Source of the DNA: Humibacillus sp. DSM 29435
GTDB taxonomy: Bacteria > Actinomycetota > Actinomycetes > Actinomycetales > Dermatophilaceae
DNA: 44,204 nt
Direction: 5' to 3'
Assembly: GCF_001758225.1 (NCBI RefSeq)
Contig: NZ_MAST01000026.1
Span: forward strand, 1 to 44,204
Shown here: positions 1-7,410 of the stretch, in pieces
How positions within the stretch are numbered: the stretch's first letter is position 1
Layout of the letters: each line of letters begins with the position of its first letter
Program-made: the position numbers and the translations under genes
The notes under the pieces: model-generated
Databases searched by the model: none
What the model was told of the DNA's origin: nothing
Seen by the model: only the letters and a program-made list of their open reading frames with translations

Positions 1-388
1 CCACCTCGATGAAAGTCATCGCCACCAACTGCTCGTCAGCGTCGAAGACACCGAACCCCCAACGTTTCGCGGTCGGCACCGCACTAGCGGCCGTGAGTGA
101 TGCGTGGGCTGTCGCCACGCTTCCCGGGTAGTCACCGGTCGTCGCTGCATCCAAGGCCAGGACTGCGGGACCATCAACTTCGTTTAGTGCTCGATGGGTG
201 TCCGTCGGGCCAAAGAGGGCCAGGTATGTCTCCCACGTCTCGATGTTCTCGCCCGTCACGTCGAGTTGGGCCGCCCAGGACCGCGCCGTCACCGTCCAGC
301 CATCGTCGGCGAGCGACTGGCCCCGCTGGTCATCGGCACGGAGGACCACTACGTCGCTTGGCACGGGCGCAGCCTGACACACCTTCAC
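1..388 (-). CDS. Probable GNAT-family acetyltransferase, N-terminal part (runs off window start)
   Basis: The minus strand is open from a GTG at 388 to the first base of the window, giving about 129 residues. An in-frame TGA sits directly upstream of the GTG. The product starts VKVCQAAPVPSDVVVLRADD and continues with a soluble alpha/beta-looking stretch that includes GWTVTARSW, then TAKRWGFGVFDADEQLV followed by AMTFIEV. The last part reads like the beta2-beta3 hairpin of a GNAT fold, where a substrate-dependent strand precedes the acetyl-CoA loop. The acetyl-CoA motif itself lies outside the window, so the family is an inference. It is divergent from the hydrolase at 566, with the tandem repeat lying between them. 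Confidence 0.6.
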   Translation of the reverse strand, partial: MKVCQAAPVPSDVVVLRADDQRGQSLADDGWTVTARSWAAQLDVTGENIETWETYLALFGPTDTHRALNEVDGPAVLALDAATTGDYPGSVATAHASLTAASAVPTAKRWGFGVFDADEQLVAMTFIEV

Positions 389-404
389 TCAGAACGTCCG
401 AAGT

Positions 405-527
405 GCGGCATGATCGGACGAGCGTATCCGTCCTCTACGCGGCAGAGTCGGACGAGCGTAGCCGTCCTCTACGCGGCAGAGTCGGACGAGCGTAGCCGTC
501 CTCTACGCGGCAGAGCCGGACGTCCTC
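405..527. repeat. 34-bp tandem repeat, three full units plus a shortened one
   Basis: Units start with GCGGCA at 405, 439, 473 and 507, giving an exact 34-bp spacing. Each full unit contains GGACG, eight bases AGCGTAGC (AGCGTATC in the first), then CGTCC, so the arms can pair. The fourth unit lacks the loop and runs GGACGTCC directly. The array lies between two divergent genes. Related sequences recur at 4035, 4692, 5187, 8005, 9610 and 10753. Confidence 0.9.
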
Positions 528-565
528 TTGCTGGTGGCCGGGGCTCGGTCTGGTCTTATTGATCC

Positions 566-1555
566 ATGCGTGTGCAGGGACACCCGGTCCAGGATGGGCT
601 CCTCGATGTCGGTGATCAAGAGGTCATGTACTGGGAGGAGTGGGGCACGCCGGACGGCGTCCCAGCCCTCTACGTTCATGGCGGCCCTGGCGGAACGCTG
701 CGCACGAGCGCTTACCGGAGCCGATTCGACCTGGACCGCACGCGCGTTATCGGGTTCGAGCAACGCGGCTGCGGACGCTCGAGCCCGCATGTCAGCGACC
801 CGGCCGTGTCGCTGACGGCCAACGACACGCCTCACCTGGTCGCGGACATGGAGGCCCTGCGCGAGCACCTGGGCATCAACGCATGGATCCTCAACGGTGT
901 CTCGTGGGGATCCACCCTGACCCTGGCCTACGCAACTGAGCACCCCGACCGGGTCCTGGGCATCGTCCTATTCGCTGTGACCACCACGAGTCGCGCCGAG
1001 GTCGACTGGATCACCGAAGGGGTCGCAACGGTGTTCCCTGAGGCCTGGGACCGCTTCGCCTCCCACGCGGAGCAGGCCGGCATTGGGTACACACGAGGCC
1101 ACGGTCGCCTGGTCGAGGCCTACGGACGACTGATGGAGTCGCCCGACGCCCGTGTCCGCGCCGCCGCATCTCACGAGTGGGCCTTATGGGAGGACGCTCA
1201 CGTCGCGATCGGCGCCGGGGGCTACCAGCGAGACCCGCGCTGGGAAGACGATGCATTCCGCCACGCTTTCATGCGCCTTACGGCGCACTACTGGGCTAAC
1301 GACGGCTTCTGTAACCCGCCGATCCTTGCTCGCCTTGATCGGCTCGCTGGCATCCCCGGCACGTTGATTCATGGCCGTCGCGACATCTCCAGCCCGGCGA
1401 ACACCGCGTGGCAGCTGCACCGAGGTTGGCCCGGCTCCTCACTCATCATCCATGAAGGCGACGGACACGGCGGCAGCTCGATGGTGGAGTGCTGGCAAGC
1501 CGCGAACGACGAACTCGTCGGCCTTCACTCAGATCCACCGAAAGGCGCCGAGTGA
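566..1555 (+). CDS. Alpha/beta hydrolase, proline iminopeptidase-like (peptidase S33)
   Basis: This 329-residue protein has the S33 proline iminopeptidase layout. The oxyanion motif HGGPGG is at about residues 38-43, followed by the DQRGxGxS-like FEQRGCGRSSP. The nucleophile elbow GVSWGS has its serine near residue 113. The acid lies in GRRDISSP (about 273) and the histidine in GDGHGGSS (about 300). Family members remove N-terminal proline or other residues from peptides, usually in the cytoplasm. The length is normal for the family (about 310-330). FEQRG in place of the usual DQRG is a small departure. It is preceded by the tandem repeat array, and a weak hairpin follows. True substrate is unknown, since this fold also covers esterases and amidases. 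Confidence 0.85.
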   Translation: MRVQGHPVQDGLLDVGDQEVMYWEEWGTPDGVPALYVHGGPGGTLRTSAYRSRFDLDRTRVIGFEQRGCGRSSPHVSDPAVSLTANDTPHLVADMEALREHLGINAWILNGVSWGSTLTLAYATEHPDRVLGIVLFAVTTTSRAEVDWITEGVATVFPEAWDRFASHAEQAGIGYTRGHGRLVEAYGRLMESPDARVRAAASHEWALWEDAHVAIGAGGYQRDPRWEDDAFRHAFMRLTAHYWANDGFCNPPILARLDRLAGIPGTLIHGRRDISSPANTAWQLHRGWPGSSLIIHEGDGHGGSSMVECWQAANDELVGLHSDPPKGAE

Positions 1556-1563
1556 TCACCCCA

Positions 1564-1589
1564 CCGAGAACCCAACGCCTAATTCTCGG
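1564..1589 (+). terminator. Weak hairpin after the hydrolase gene
   Basis: CCGAGAA at 1564-1570 pairs with TTCTCGG at 1583-1589 across a 12-base loop. It begins 8 bases after the stop codon. There is no T-run, so termination is only a possibility. Confidence 0.3.
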
Positions 1590-1601
1590 AACTACCGCTC
1601 G

Positions 1602-1620
1602 GCGGCAATTGCGGACGTCT
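1602..1620. repeat. Diverged copy of the dispersed GCGGCA repeat
   Basis: GCGGCA at 1602-1607 is followed by ATTGCGGACGTCT, which resembles the GATCGGACGTCC part of the shortened units at 4035 and 4692. A single degenerate half unit. Confidence 0.4.
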
Positions 1621-1735
1621 CTTCGCTTGCGGTGGACTCAGACGTTGAACGGGAACCCAGCGACTAGGTTGCCGTCAAGACGCCCGCTCTCTCGCGGACG
1701 GTCCGCCTTCTGCAGGTGGCCGAGGAAGGAAACGC

Positions 1736-2545
1736 GTGGACATGTCCCCTGGCCCGCCTCCGGCGACCGTTCTGAGCGCGTTCGCGGTGACCGGGCCACC
1801 CCACCCGGTGCCTGGCGGCCAGGGCACTTCGTGGGGTGCAGGTGGCTTGGTGTTCAAGCCAGAGACCAGCCAGACGTACGAGTGGCTGGCGCAGGCTCTG
1901 GCCGAGTTCGCATCCGGCGAAGTCCGCATCGCCAAGGCGGCGAGCACCCAGGACGGCTCGTGGTCTTTCGAGGGTTGGTCGGCCACCCACCGGGTCGAGG
2001 GCACCGAGCCGGACTTCTCGGCGACCTCGACCTGGGTAGAGATCATCAAGGCCGGGAGAGCGTTTCATCGGGCGGTCGTGCACCTGCGCCGACCGGACTG
2101 CCTCGACGCGCGACACGACTGGTGGGCGCGGGCGGACCGAGCCGCCTGGGGCGAACGACCGATCCAGTTCTACGACGAGTTCGCCGGTATCGCCCGACGC
2201 CTGCAGGACGTCCTCGAGCCACTCAGTGCCCCGCAGATCGTCCATGGGGATCTGACGGGGAACGTCCTGTTCGCTCCGGGCATGGTCCCGGCGGTCATCG
2301 ACATCTCGCCCTATTGGCGTCCGCCCGAGTACGCGGACGGCATTGTTGTCGCGGACGCCCTGGCGTGGCATGGTGCGCGCCCATCTCTGCTGGATCGCGT
2401 CGACGTGTCTGTCGCTGCGGTCGCCCGCGCCCTGCTGTTCCGGATGGCGACCACCACCGAGTGCGTGGCCTCTGGCGTCGAGGGAGTCGACGTCGTGGGC
2501 GAAGCGCAGCGGTACGCCTCCGCTGCAGCGGCCATCGGCGTGTGA
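1736..2545 (+). CDS. TIGR02569-family protein, aminoglycoside phosphotransferase-like fold
   Basis: The 269-residue product matches the actinobacterial TIGR02569 family in wording: an N-terminal GxGTSWGAGGLVFKP glycine-rich segment, then the kinase-like catalytic loop VHGDLTGNVLF (HGDxxxxN, about residues 167-177) and a DFG-equivalent AVIDISPYWRP. These are the elements of the aminoglycoside phosphotransferase/choline kinase fold, but no substrate is known for the family and resistance should not be assumed. The GTG at 1736 is chosen because GAGGAAGGA lies 5 bases upstream, and an ATG follows two codons later. Single gene in the accessory region, followed by a 217-base gap with no gene and only a GCGGCATTCGGA half repeat at 2655-2668. 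Confidence 0.75.
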   Translation: MDMSPGPPPATVLSAFAVTGPPHPVPGGQGTSWGAGGLVFKPETSQTYEWLAQALAEFASGEVRIAKAASTQDGSWSFEGWSATHRVEGTEPDFSATSTWVEIIKAGRAFHRAVVHLRRPDCLDARHDWWARADRAAWGERPIQFYDEFAGIARRLQDVLEPLSAPQIVHGDLTGNVLFAPGMVPAVIDISPYWRPPEYADGIVVADALAWHGARPSLLDRVDVSVAAVARALLFRMATTTECVASGVEGVDVVGEAQRYASAAAAIGV

Positions 2546-2762
2546 TGAGTGGAAGCAGTCGCGTGGCCGGGGCCGGACAGGGGCCAACCCGAAGTGCACC
2601 CAACAGGACGGGGCGAAGCCGGCCCCACTTGGCCTTCTCATTGACGCGCTGTCTGCGGCATTCGGATAGGGGTGTTGCTGGTACCGCGGGGCTGGTCAGG
2701 TCTCTCGTGTGCCGGCGACCGGCTGGCAGTATTTCGCTGGACGGGGCTGGTAGGAAGGGTTT

Positions 2763-4016
2763 GTGTCTACAGGTGCCGAGTCGTCCTTTGTCCTGCGGTC
2801 GATGGACGCTGGGGATCGTGGACCCGCCTTGGACGTGTTCTGGCGTGCCATGGGGTGGGGAGCGCGCACCGAGGACGCGGACGCTGTGTTCGCCGATCGC
2901 GCCATCGAGGTGGACCGCACCTTCGTGAGCCTCGACACCGACTCGGGCGAGATCGTGGGGACGACCAGTGCCTACTCGCTGACGATGTCCATGCCGGGAG
3001 GGGCTCTGGTGCCCGTCGCCGGCGTGTACCTGGTGGGTGTCGAGCCCACTCACCGCAGGCGCGGGGTGATGTCTTCCATGATGCGTCATCAGTTGAAGGG
3101 GCTCGCGAACGGTGGAGAGGCTGTTGCTGCCTTGTGGACCACCGACCCCGCCATCTATCAGCGCTTCGGGTACGGGCTCGCGACATGGCGCTCGCGCATC
3201 GAGCTCGACCTGGCTCGGGCGATGTTCTCGCCCCGTGCAGACGCACTCGCGTCGGCATCGTGCGCACGGTTGAGGCAGATGTCCGTGGCCGATGCGTTGC
3301 CACACCTCGCTGCCGTCCACGAAGAGATTGTTGGCTCGAGGCCGGGTGTGCTGGCGCGCTCGGAGAGCCGCTGGAACTTCCTGATGCGCCTCGAGGACGG
3401 GGAGCCGGAGGTCGTGGTCGCCATGGGTCCGGAGGGGCCGGTCGGATACGTGGCCTACCGCATCCGGCCGGGGCAGTCCTGCGCGTCACCAGGGGGCGAG
3501 GTGGAGGTCCAGGAGATCAGCGCAGTGGATCCGGCTACGCATGCGCAGCTGTGGCGCTACCTGCTCGGCCTTGACCTGATGCGGACCGTGTCGGCTCACA
3601 GGCCCCTACCCGATCCGCTTGTTCACCTGCTTGTCGACCTGCGCCATCTACACGCCACCATCGACGACGCCCTGTGGGTTCGACTCGTCGACCTACCTCG
3701 CGCTTTCGGACAGCGTGCCTTCGCGGCCCCCATCGACCTGGTTCTCGAGGTCACGGACGCCGTGCTGCCAGCCAACGCTGGGCGGTGGCGCGTGAGCGTC
3801 GACGCGGCGGGGGAACCAGCCGCTGCCAGGCCCACCCGTGGCGACGCCGATCTGTCGCTGGACATCTCAGACCTCGGCGCGGCCCACCTCGGCGCAACTC
3901 ACCTGGCAGATCTCGCCCTGGCTGGGCGCGTCCACGAGCACACTCCGGGCGCCCTCGCAGCCGCATCGCTCGCCTGGTCCTGGTCACCCATCGCAACGTG
4001 CCCCGAGATCTTCTGA
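2763..4016 (+). CDS. Eis-like GNAT acetyltransferase with SCP2-type C-terminal domain
   Basis: The 417-residue length, tandem GNAT arrangement and C-terminal sterol-carrier-like domain fit the Eis (enhanced intracellular survival) family. The first GNAT domain has the acetyl-CoA loop VEPTHRRRGVMSSMM (about residues 93-107). The segment IYQRFGYG (131-138) contains the tyrosine region that acts as general acid in Eis. The protein ends in phenylalanine (CPEIF); in M. tuberculosis Eis the C-terminal carboxylate of a terminal Phe takes part in catalysis. Family members acetylate amines, including aminoglycosides, but many environmental homologues have unknown substrates. The GTG start follows TAGGAAGGG. 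The final domain spans about residues 300-417. Resistance is not shown by sequence alone. Confidence 0.85.
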   Translation: MSTGAESSFVLRSMDAGDRGPALDVFWRAMGWGARTEDADAVFADRAIEVDRTFVSLDTDSGEIVGTTSAYSLTMSMPGGALVPVAGVYLVGVEPTHRRRGVMSSMMRHQLKGLANGGEAVAALWTTDPAIYQRFGYGLATWRSRIELDLARAMFSPRADALASASCARLRQMSVADALPHLAAVHEEIVGSRPGVLARSESRWNFLMRLEDGEPEVVVAMGPEGPVGYVAYRIRPGQSCASPGGEVEVQEISAVDPATHAQLWRYLLGLDLMRTVSAHRPLPDPLVHLLVDLRHLHATIDDALWVRLVDLPRAFGQRAFAAPIDLVLEVTDAVLPANAGRWRVSVDAAGEPAAARPTRGDADLSLDISDLGAAHLGATHLADLALAGRVHEHTPGALAAASLAWSWSPIATCPEIF

Positions 4017-4034
4017 CGACAGGCCTCACCGATC

Positions 4035-4064
4035 GCGGCAAGATCGGACGTCCCATCCGCGGCA
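4035..4064. repeat. Dispersed GCGGCA repeat, short 24-bp form
   Basis: GCGGCA at 4035 and again at 4059 bound a unit with a perfect GGACGTCC palindrome. This equals the 34-bp unit with its loop removed. It lies 18 bases after the Eis-like stop codon. Confidence 0.75.
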
Positions 4065-4108
4065 GAAGCGTGCGTTCGCTGTCTTCGACCTTGTGCGATT
4101 CTCTTTTC

Positions 4109-4663
4109 ATGGCCGATGACTTGACGCAGTCAGAGCTCGTCCCGATCGGTGGCAGTTGGAGTGGCCTCCTCTTCGACAACCCGCGTGCCGACGCCACGAC
4201 GGCACTGACCTGGTCCTTCACTTTCGACTTCGCGGACATCGAAAGGGACTACGGGAACGTGACGCCGGGATTGACTGTGGACTGGGCGCCGCTTCCCGGA
4301 CTCGCATCGTGGCGCGGACTGGCCAGAGCCAACATCTCATGTGCCACCTTCGGTGAACCTGTCGAGTCAAGCGTGTACTACTTCGAGCACCATCGCTTTG
4401 ACGGCGTCGAGCTCTCGGTTCTGGACCAGGAGGGCGGACGGATCCTGGCACGCGCGCTTGTTTCGGGTGACATCGACGACCTCGGAATTCCCGAGTTCGC
4501 GGTCGAAGCATGGCTGGACTTCGAGGGCGTCATTGTCCAACTGCCTCATCAACCAGGGTCACTGCAGGCGGCAGCGAGAGAACTTGCACGGTTCACGTCT
4601 GTCGAGGGGCTGCAAGGCCGTGACCAAGGGCGGAGCTACCTCTTCGAATCCGCCCGTTCGTAG
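4109..4663 (+). CDS. Hypothetical protein, 184 aa
   Basis: No family is recognised. The product is acidic and soluble, rich in beta-type segments (LTWSFTFDFADIERDYGN, SVYYFEHHRFDGVELSVLDQ) with no signal peptide or membrane span. The ATG at 4109 is the start that leaves the protein clear of the repeat at 4035-4064; the frame is open further upstream, into the Eis-like gene, but those codons overlap a known gene in another frame. The body has consistent third-position GC and no stop, so a real gene is likely. Flanked on both sides by dispersed repeats, in the manner of a cassette. Confidence 0.65.
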   Translation: MADDLTQSELVPIGGSWSGLLFDNPRADATTALTWSFTFDFADIERDYGNVTPGLTVDWAPLPGLASWRGLARANISCATFGEPVESSVYYFEHHRFDGVELSVLDQEGGRILARALVSGDIDDLGIPEFAVEAWLDFEGVIVQLPHQPGSLQAAARELARFTSVEGLQGRDQGRSYLFESARS

Positions 4664-4691
4664 CGTCCCCTCATCGGCGCGCGATTTAGCA

Positions 4692-4755
4692 GCGGCAGGA
4701 TCGGACGTCCCGTCCGCGGCATCGGGCGTAGCCGTCCTCAGAGCGGCAGATTCGG
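4692..4755. repeat. Dispersed GCGGCA repeat, two shortened units in tandem
   Basis: GCGGCA occurs at 4692, 4716 and 4743. The first unit (24 bp) holds GGACGTCC and the second (27 bp) GGGCGTAGCCGTCC. It lies between the stop at 4663 and the small membrane protein at 4803, so it forms most of that gap. Confidence 0.75.
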
Positions 4756-4790
4756 TGAACCTGTCAGGTAGTGAGCGGGCGGCAGACCTC

Positions 4791-4796
4791 TATCCT
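4791..4796 (+). promoter_or_regulatory. Candidate -10 box giving a leaderless start
   Basis: TATCCT ends 6 bases before the ATG at 4803. With usual -10 to start-site spacing, transcription would begin at the A of the start codon. No convincing -35 is seen. Confidence 0.4.
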
Positions 4797-4802
4797 GTGG
4801 CC

Positions 4803-5099
4803 ATGAGCCTGAAGGGGAAGCATGGTGTTGATCCGCGACGCCGCAGCAATGACGCATGGTCGTTCGGCTCGCTGGCCGTGATCTTCGGATGGTGGTCCCT
4901 CGACCGATGGATCGGCACGGCCGAGAACGGTGCGGACCTGCCCTCACTGGCGCTCACCATCTTCATGACCGCAGGGGTGGCCTTCAATTGCTGGCGCGCG
5001 CTCCGAGGGTTTGTCGGGCCAGGCACGCGAGAGCGAGGCGCGTCCGTGAGCACCGGGGTGCAGCGACCCGACATAAGTGAACGAAATCATTCCGTTTGA
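4803..5099 (+). CDS. Small membrane protein, 98 aa
   Basis: No family is recognised. The product opens with a charged segment (MSLKGKHGVDPRRRSNDAW), then has two hydrophobic stretches, about FGSLAVIFGWWSLDRWIG and LPSLALTIFMTAGVAFNCW, separated by a short polar loop. A two-span inner membrane protein with an arginine-rich, probably cytoplasmic N-terminus is the simplest reading. The ATG is favoured by the -10-like box 6 bases upstream. It sits between two dispersed repeats. Confidence 0.55.
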   Translation: MSLKGKHGVDPRRRSNDAWSFGSLAVIFGWWSLDRWIGTAENGADLPSLALTIFMTAGVAFNCWRALRGFVGPGTRERGASVSTGVQRPDISERNHSV

Positions 5100-5131
5100 G
5101 CCCCGAACATCGCGGCTGCCGTGAGGACTGC

Positions 5132-5782
5132 TCAGCGGCACTGTCGCCTTTCGGAGCGGCTCGACCCGGAGGTAACTGTCCTCTCCGCGGCATGAGCGGT
5201 AAACGCCTCACGACGATGTCCGCACCATTGAGGCCTCGGCGTGTTGGGCGGTTCGTCAGGCCTCGCCGTGATGACGAACTGGCGGTAGTAGGTCGGCTGG
5301 TCCCGGTAGTTTCCGGGTTCGCCGGGTCTTGTCTCGCGTAGGCCGAGGCGCTGCAGGATGCGGATCGAAGCGTGGTTCGCGTCGAGGGCCTCGGCCCAGA
5401 TCTCGTCAAGGTGCATCTCCTCGAATCCGCGTCTCAGCCCGGCGCGGGCGGTCGCGCGCCCGAGTCCGCGGCCCCAGAGGGTGCGGGGTCCGATGAGGAA
5501 GCCGAGCTCGCGGCGGTGTGGCTCGTCACCGTGTAGGGCGAGGTAGCCGACGAGTTGGCCCTCAAGAACAGCCCCCAGCCGGACGAGGTCTGACGGGGGT
5601 GAGCAGATAAGACGTGCCTGGAACTGGCGGTGCTCCTCGCGGGAGAGGCCGAGGCTCCACTCAGCGGCTCGGCAGAAATCTTCGTCTGCAGCCCAGCCAG
5701 CGATGACGTCGGCGTCCTCGAGCGTCATCGACCGGAGGGCGACCTTCGGTTCTTGGATGGGATCGCGACGAGGCTCATGCAC
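5132..5782 (-). CDS. GNAT acetyltransferase, RimJ/RimL type, with repeat-derived C-terminal tail
   Basis: The 216-residue product carries a typical Acetyltransf_3 domain. It starts with VALRSMTLEDADVIAGWA, has the strand ELGFLIGP, the acetyl-CoA loop LWGRGLGRATARAGLRRGF, then the alpha4/beta segment DANHASIRILQRLGLRETR, and ends near YYRQFVITARPDEPP. Members acetylate protein N-termini or small amines; the substrate here is unknown. The GTG at 5782 is the only sensible start. The last 45 or so residues go beyond the domain and the final 16-24 codons run through the dispersed repeat at 5135-5204, so the C-terminus was probably altered by arrival of the repeat. Confidence 0.8.
   Translation of the reverse strand: MHEPRRDPIQEPKVALRSMTLEDADVIAGWAADEDFCRAAEWSLGLSREEHRQFQARLICSPPSDLVRLGAVLEGQLVGYLALHGDEPHRRELGFLIGPRTLWGRGLGRATARAGLRRGFEEMHLDEIWAEALDANHASIRILQRLGLRETRPGEPGNYRDQPTYYRQFVITARPDEPPNTPRPQWCGHRREAFTAHAAERTVTSGSSRSERRQCR
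5135..5204. repeat. Dispersed GCGGCA repeat, diverged, overlapping a gene end
   Basis: GCGGCA at 5135 and at 5187, the second inside CTGTCCTCTCCGCGGCATGA and followed by GCGGTAAAC. The same CGGTAAAC ending is found at 9610-9627. It covers the 3' end of the minus-strand acetyltransferase gene. Confidence 0.6.
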
Positions 5783-5872
5783 GGATCAATCATGGCGTCC
5801 ATGGACCGAACGCTCCGACGCACCCGAGCACCCACTGGCTGGATCGGAGTCACTGTCGGCGGCATGATCCGG

Positions 5873-6430
5873 TTAGTGGCTGACTGCGAAGCGTGGGTCC
5901 AGATGAGCCAGGGTGCAGTCATCGAGCCAGGTGCCATCTCTACCGAGGACGGCAGCGCGCTCGGTTCCCTCAAGCTCGAAGCCGTTCTTGAGAAGGACTC
6001 GGATGGATGCCTGGTTACGGGAGAACGCCTTCGCGACCACCCGGCGGATGCCCCCGTCGTGGTGCAGGGCCGGTGTGAGGAGAGCGACGGCGGAGCTGGC
6101 GATGCCCTGGCCCCACCTGTCCGGTCGCACTGTGTAGCCGAGGTAGAAGTCCCAGCCGTGCGGGTCGGGCCCAAGGGTCTCCGGCCGGTAGCGGCGCCCG
6201 CCGATGTCTCCGACCACCTGACCATCGATCGTTAGTGCGCCCATGACCACGTCGGTTCGTGCGGTCCGCTCGGACAGGAAGGCCCGGGCCTCTTCGAGCG
6301 TGGCCACGGTGTGGGAGGTGTACTCCTGGCACTCGGGCAGTTGCCAATACTCCAGGAACGCTGCAGCGTCTCCATCGCCGAAGGGACGGATGCTGACCCG
6401 GCCGTCAGATAGGGGCCAAGTGATATCCAC
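5873..6430 (-). CDS. GNAT acetyltransferase, RimJ/RimL type
   Basis: From the GTG at 6430 the product is 185 residues and begins VDITWPLSDGRVSIRPFGDG, the usual N-terminus of this family. The core motifs are WDFYLGYTVRPDRWGQGIAS (strand beta4 and acetyl-CoA loop) and AKAFSRNQASIRVLLKNGFE (beta5/alpha4). The frame is open upstream to 6502, but those codons give a basic, unfolded-looking extension, so the later start is preferred. It follows the acetyltransferase at 5782 on the same strand with a 90-base gap that holds a GCGGCATGATCCGG half repeat at 5859-5872. The two are different enough not to be a recent duplication. Confidence 0.8.
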   Translation of the reverse strand: MDITWPLSDGRVSIRPFGDGDAAAFLEYWQLPECQEYTSHTVATLEEARAFLSERTARTDVVMGALTIDGQVVGDIGGRRYRPETLGPDPHGWDFYLGYTVRPDRWGQGIASSAVALLTPALHHDGGIRRVVAKAFSRNQASIRVLLKNGFELEGTERAAVLGRDGTWLDDCTLAHLDPRFAVSH

Positions 6431-6583
6431 GCCGGCAGTCTGCCTGGGCCGCGCGGGCGAGGCAACCGTGCGCCCGGCAGAACCGCAGACCCGCGGCCGC
6501 AATGGGATGCGTCATCGTCTTGCCAGCGCCCGCGTCGGTCGGCGACAGCTGACCGCGTGTACCCGTACCGGTGGCGGACACGG

Positions 6584-6714
6584 ATGAGGCGTGCGTGGCC
6601 GTGGTTCTTGATCGACATGGGTGGTGCGGCGAAGGGACGCCGTAACTGCGGAAGCCACGACTGGTACCGCGAGCACGACGATGTTTGGGGTTTTACCACT
6701 GGAAAGCCGGTGAG
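6584..6714 (+). pseudogene. Possible decayed small zinc-ribbon-like protein
   Basis: The 401-base gap 6503-6903 has no normal gene. One frame from the ATG at 6584 gives MRRAWPWFLIDMGGAAKGRR then NCGSHDWYREHDDVWG. A one-base shift near 6690 would continue as YHWKAGEF. This resembles small actinobacterial proteins with a CxxH...CYHC pattern, but two of the expected cysteines would be replaced and the frame is broken. I read it as a relic, not as an expressed gene, and hold it loosely. Confidence 0.25.
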
Positions 6715-6903
6715 TTCACGGGTGCTGACCCGCCGGCCGCTACCGGAACCAAGCCTTCCAGAGACCCGGTCAGAACCCATGAGATGGGGACATTCGACAA
6801 AGCTCCATGGTCGTCGACCAGTTGATGTCCGGTCTGGTCGTGGGGTGGCTGGCTCAGAAGCTGAATCGTGTCCTTGGTCGGAGCGACGTGACACCGTGGT
6901 GAC

Positions 6904-7380
6904 ATGACATCCCCCCTCGAAATCGACCGCAAAGGCAACGAGCTGTTGGTGTTCCAGGCCGGGCAAGAGGCTGACCTCGAGCAGCTGGACACGCGTATCC
7001 CACTACCGCTCTCTCTCGTGGTCGCCCGACACCAGGGCGACACCCTGCTGGTCTTCAACAAATGGCGCCAGGAGTGGGAACTGCCAGGCGGCATGATCGA
7101 CCCAGGAGAAACTCCGCACGCGGCCGCTGTGCGCGAGTTCGTGGAGGAGACAGGTCAACCGTGCCCGCAGGCGCAGTACGTCGGCGTCGTAACTTTCCGC
7201 CTCATGCCTGACCAACGGGTCGAGTACGCGGCGGTCTACACCGCCGCGCTCTCTGCTCGGGGTGCGTTCGTACCGAACGACGAAATCGATGCGATCCGGT
7301 GGTGGGACGGGACGGATCTCGCCGATGTGTCACTGCTCGACGCCGCCATAGCCCGGCTCGTCGTCCAATCACCAACCTGA
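6904..7380 (+). CDS. NUDIX hydrolase
   Basis: The 158-residue product has a complete Nudix box at residues 63-85: G, five residues, E in [10 protein letters not shown], then seven residues to REFVEETGQ. The two glutamates of REFVEE bind the metal for hydrolysis of nucleoside diphosphates linked to another group. The box is preceded by [10 protein letters not shown], as usual. Substrate cannot be told from sequence; candidates include oxidised nucleotides and ADP-ribose-type compounds. ATG at 6904 has no good ribosome site. It is followed 30 bases later by an acetyltransferase on the same strand, though that gene has its own promoter-like box. Confidence 0.88.
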   Translation: MTSPLEIDRKGNELLVFQAGQEADLEQLDTRIPLPLSLVVARHQGDTLLVFNKWRQEWELPGGMIDPGETPHAAAVREFVEETGQPCPQAQYVGVVTFRLMPDQRVEYAAVYTAALSARGAFVPNDEIDAIRWWDGTDLADVSLLDAAIARLVVQSPT

Positions 7381-7398
7381 TTGACGGCCTTCTGGACC

Positions 7399-7404
7399 TA
7401 GGAT
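7399..7404 (+). promoter_or_regulatory. Candidate -10 box giving a leaderless start
   Basis: TAGGAT ends 6 bases before the GTG at 7411, placing the predicted transcription start on the start codon. This also favours GTG 7411 over the ATG at 7417. Confidence 0.45.
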
Positions 7405-7410
7405 TCGGGC

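Noticed and set aside
405-527. CRISPR array
   Set aside because: Units are contiguous with no unique spacers, the loop region is itself repeated, and no cas gene is visible.
1489-2928. A 479-codon plus-strand open frame
   Set aside because: It overlaps the TIGR02569 gene in another frame and gives an Arg/Gly-rich chain without motifs.
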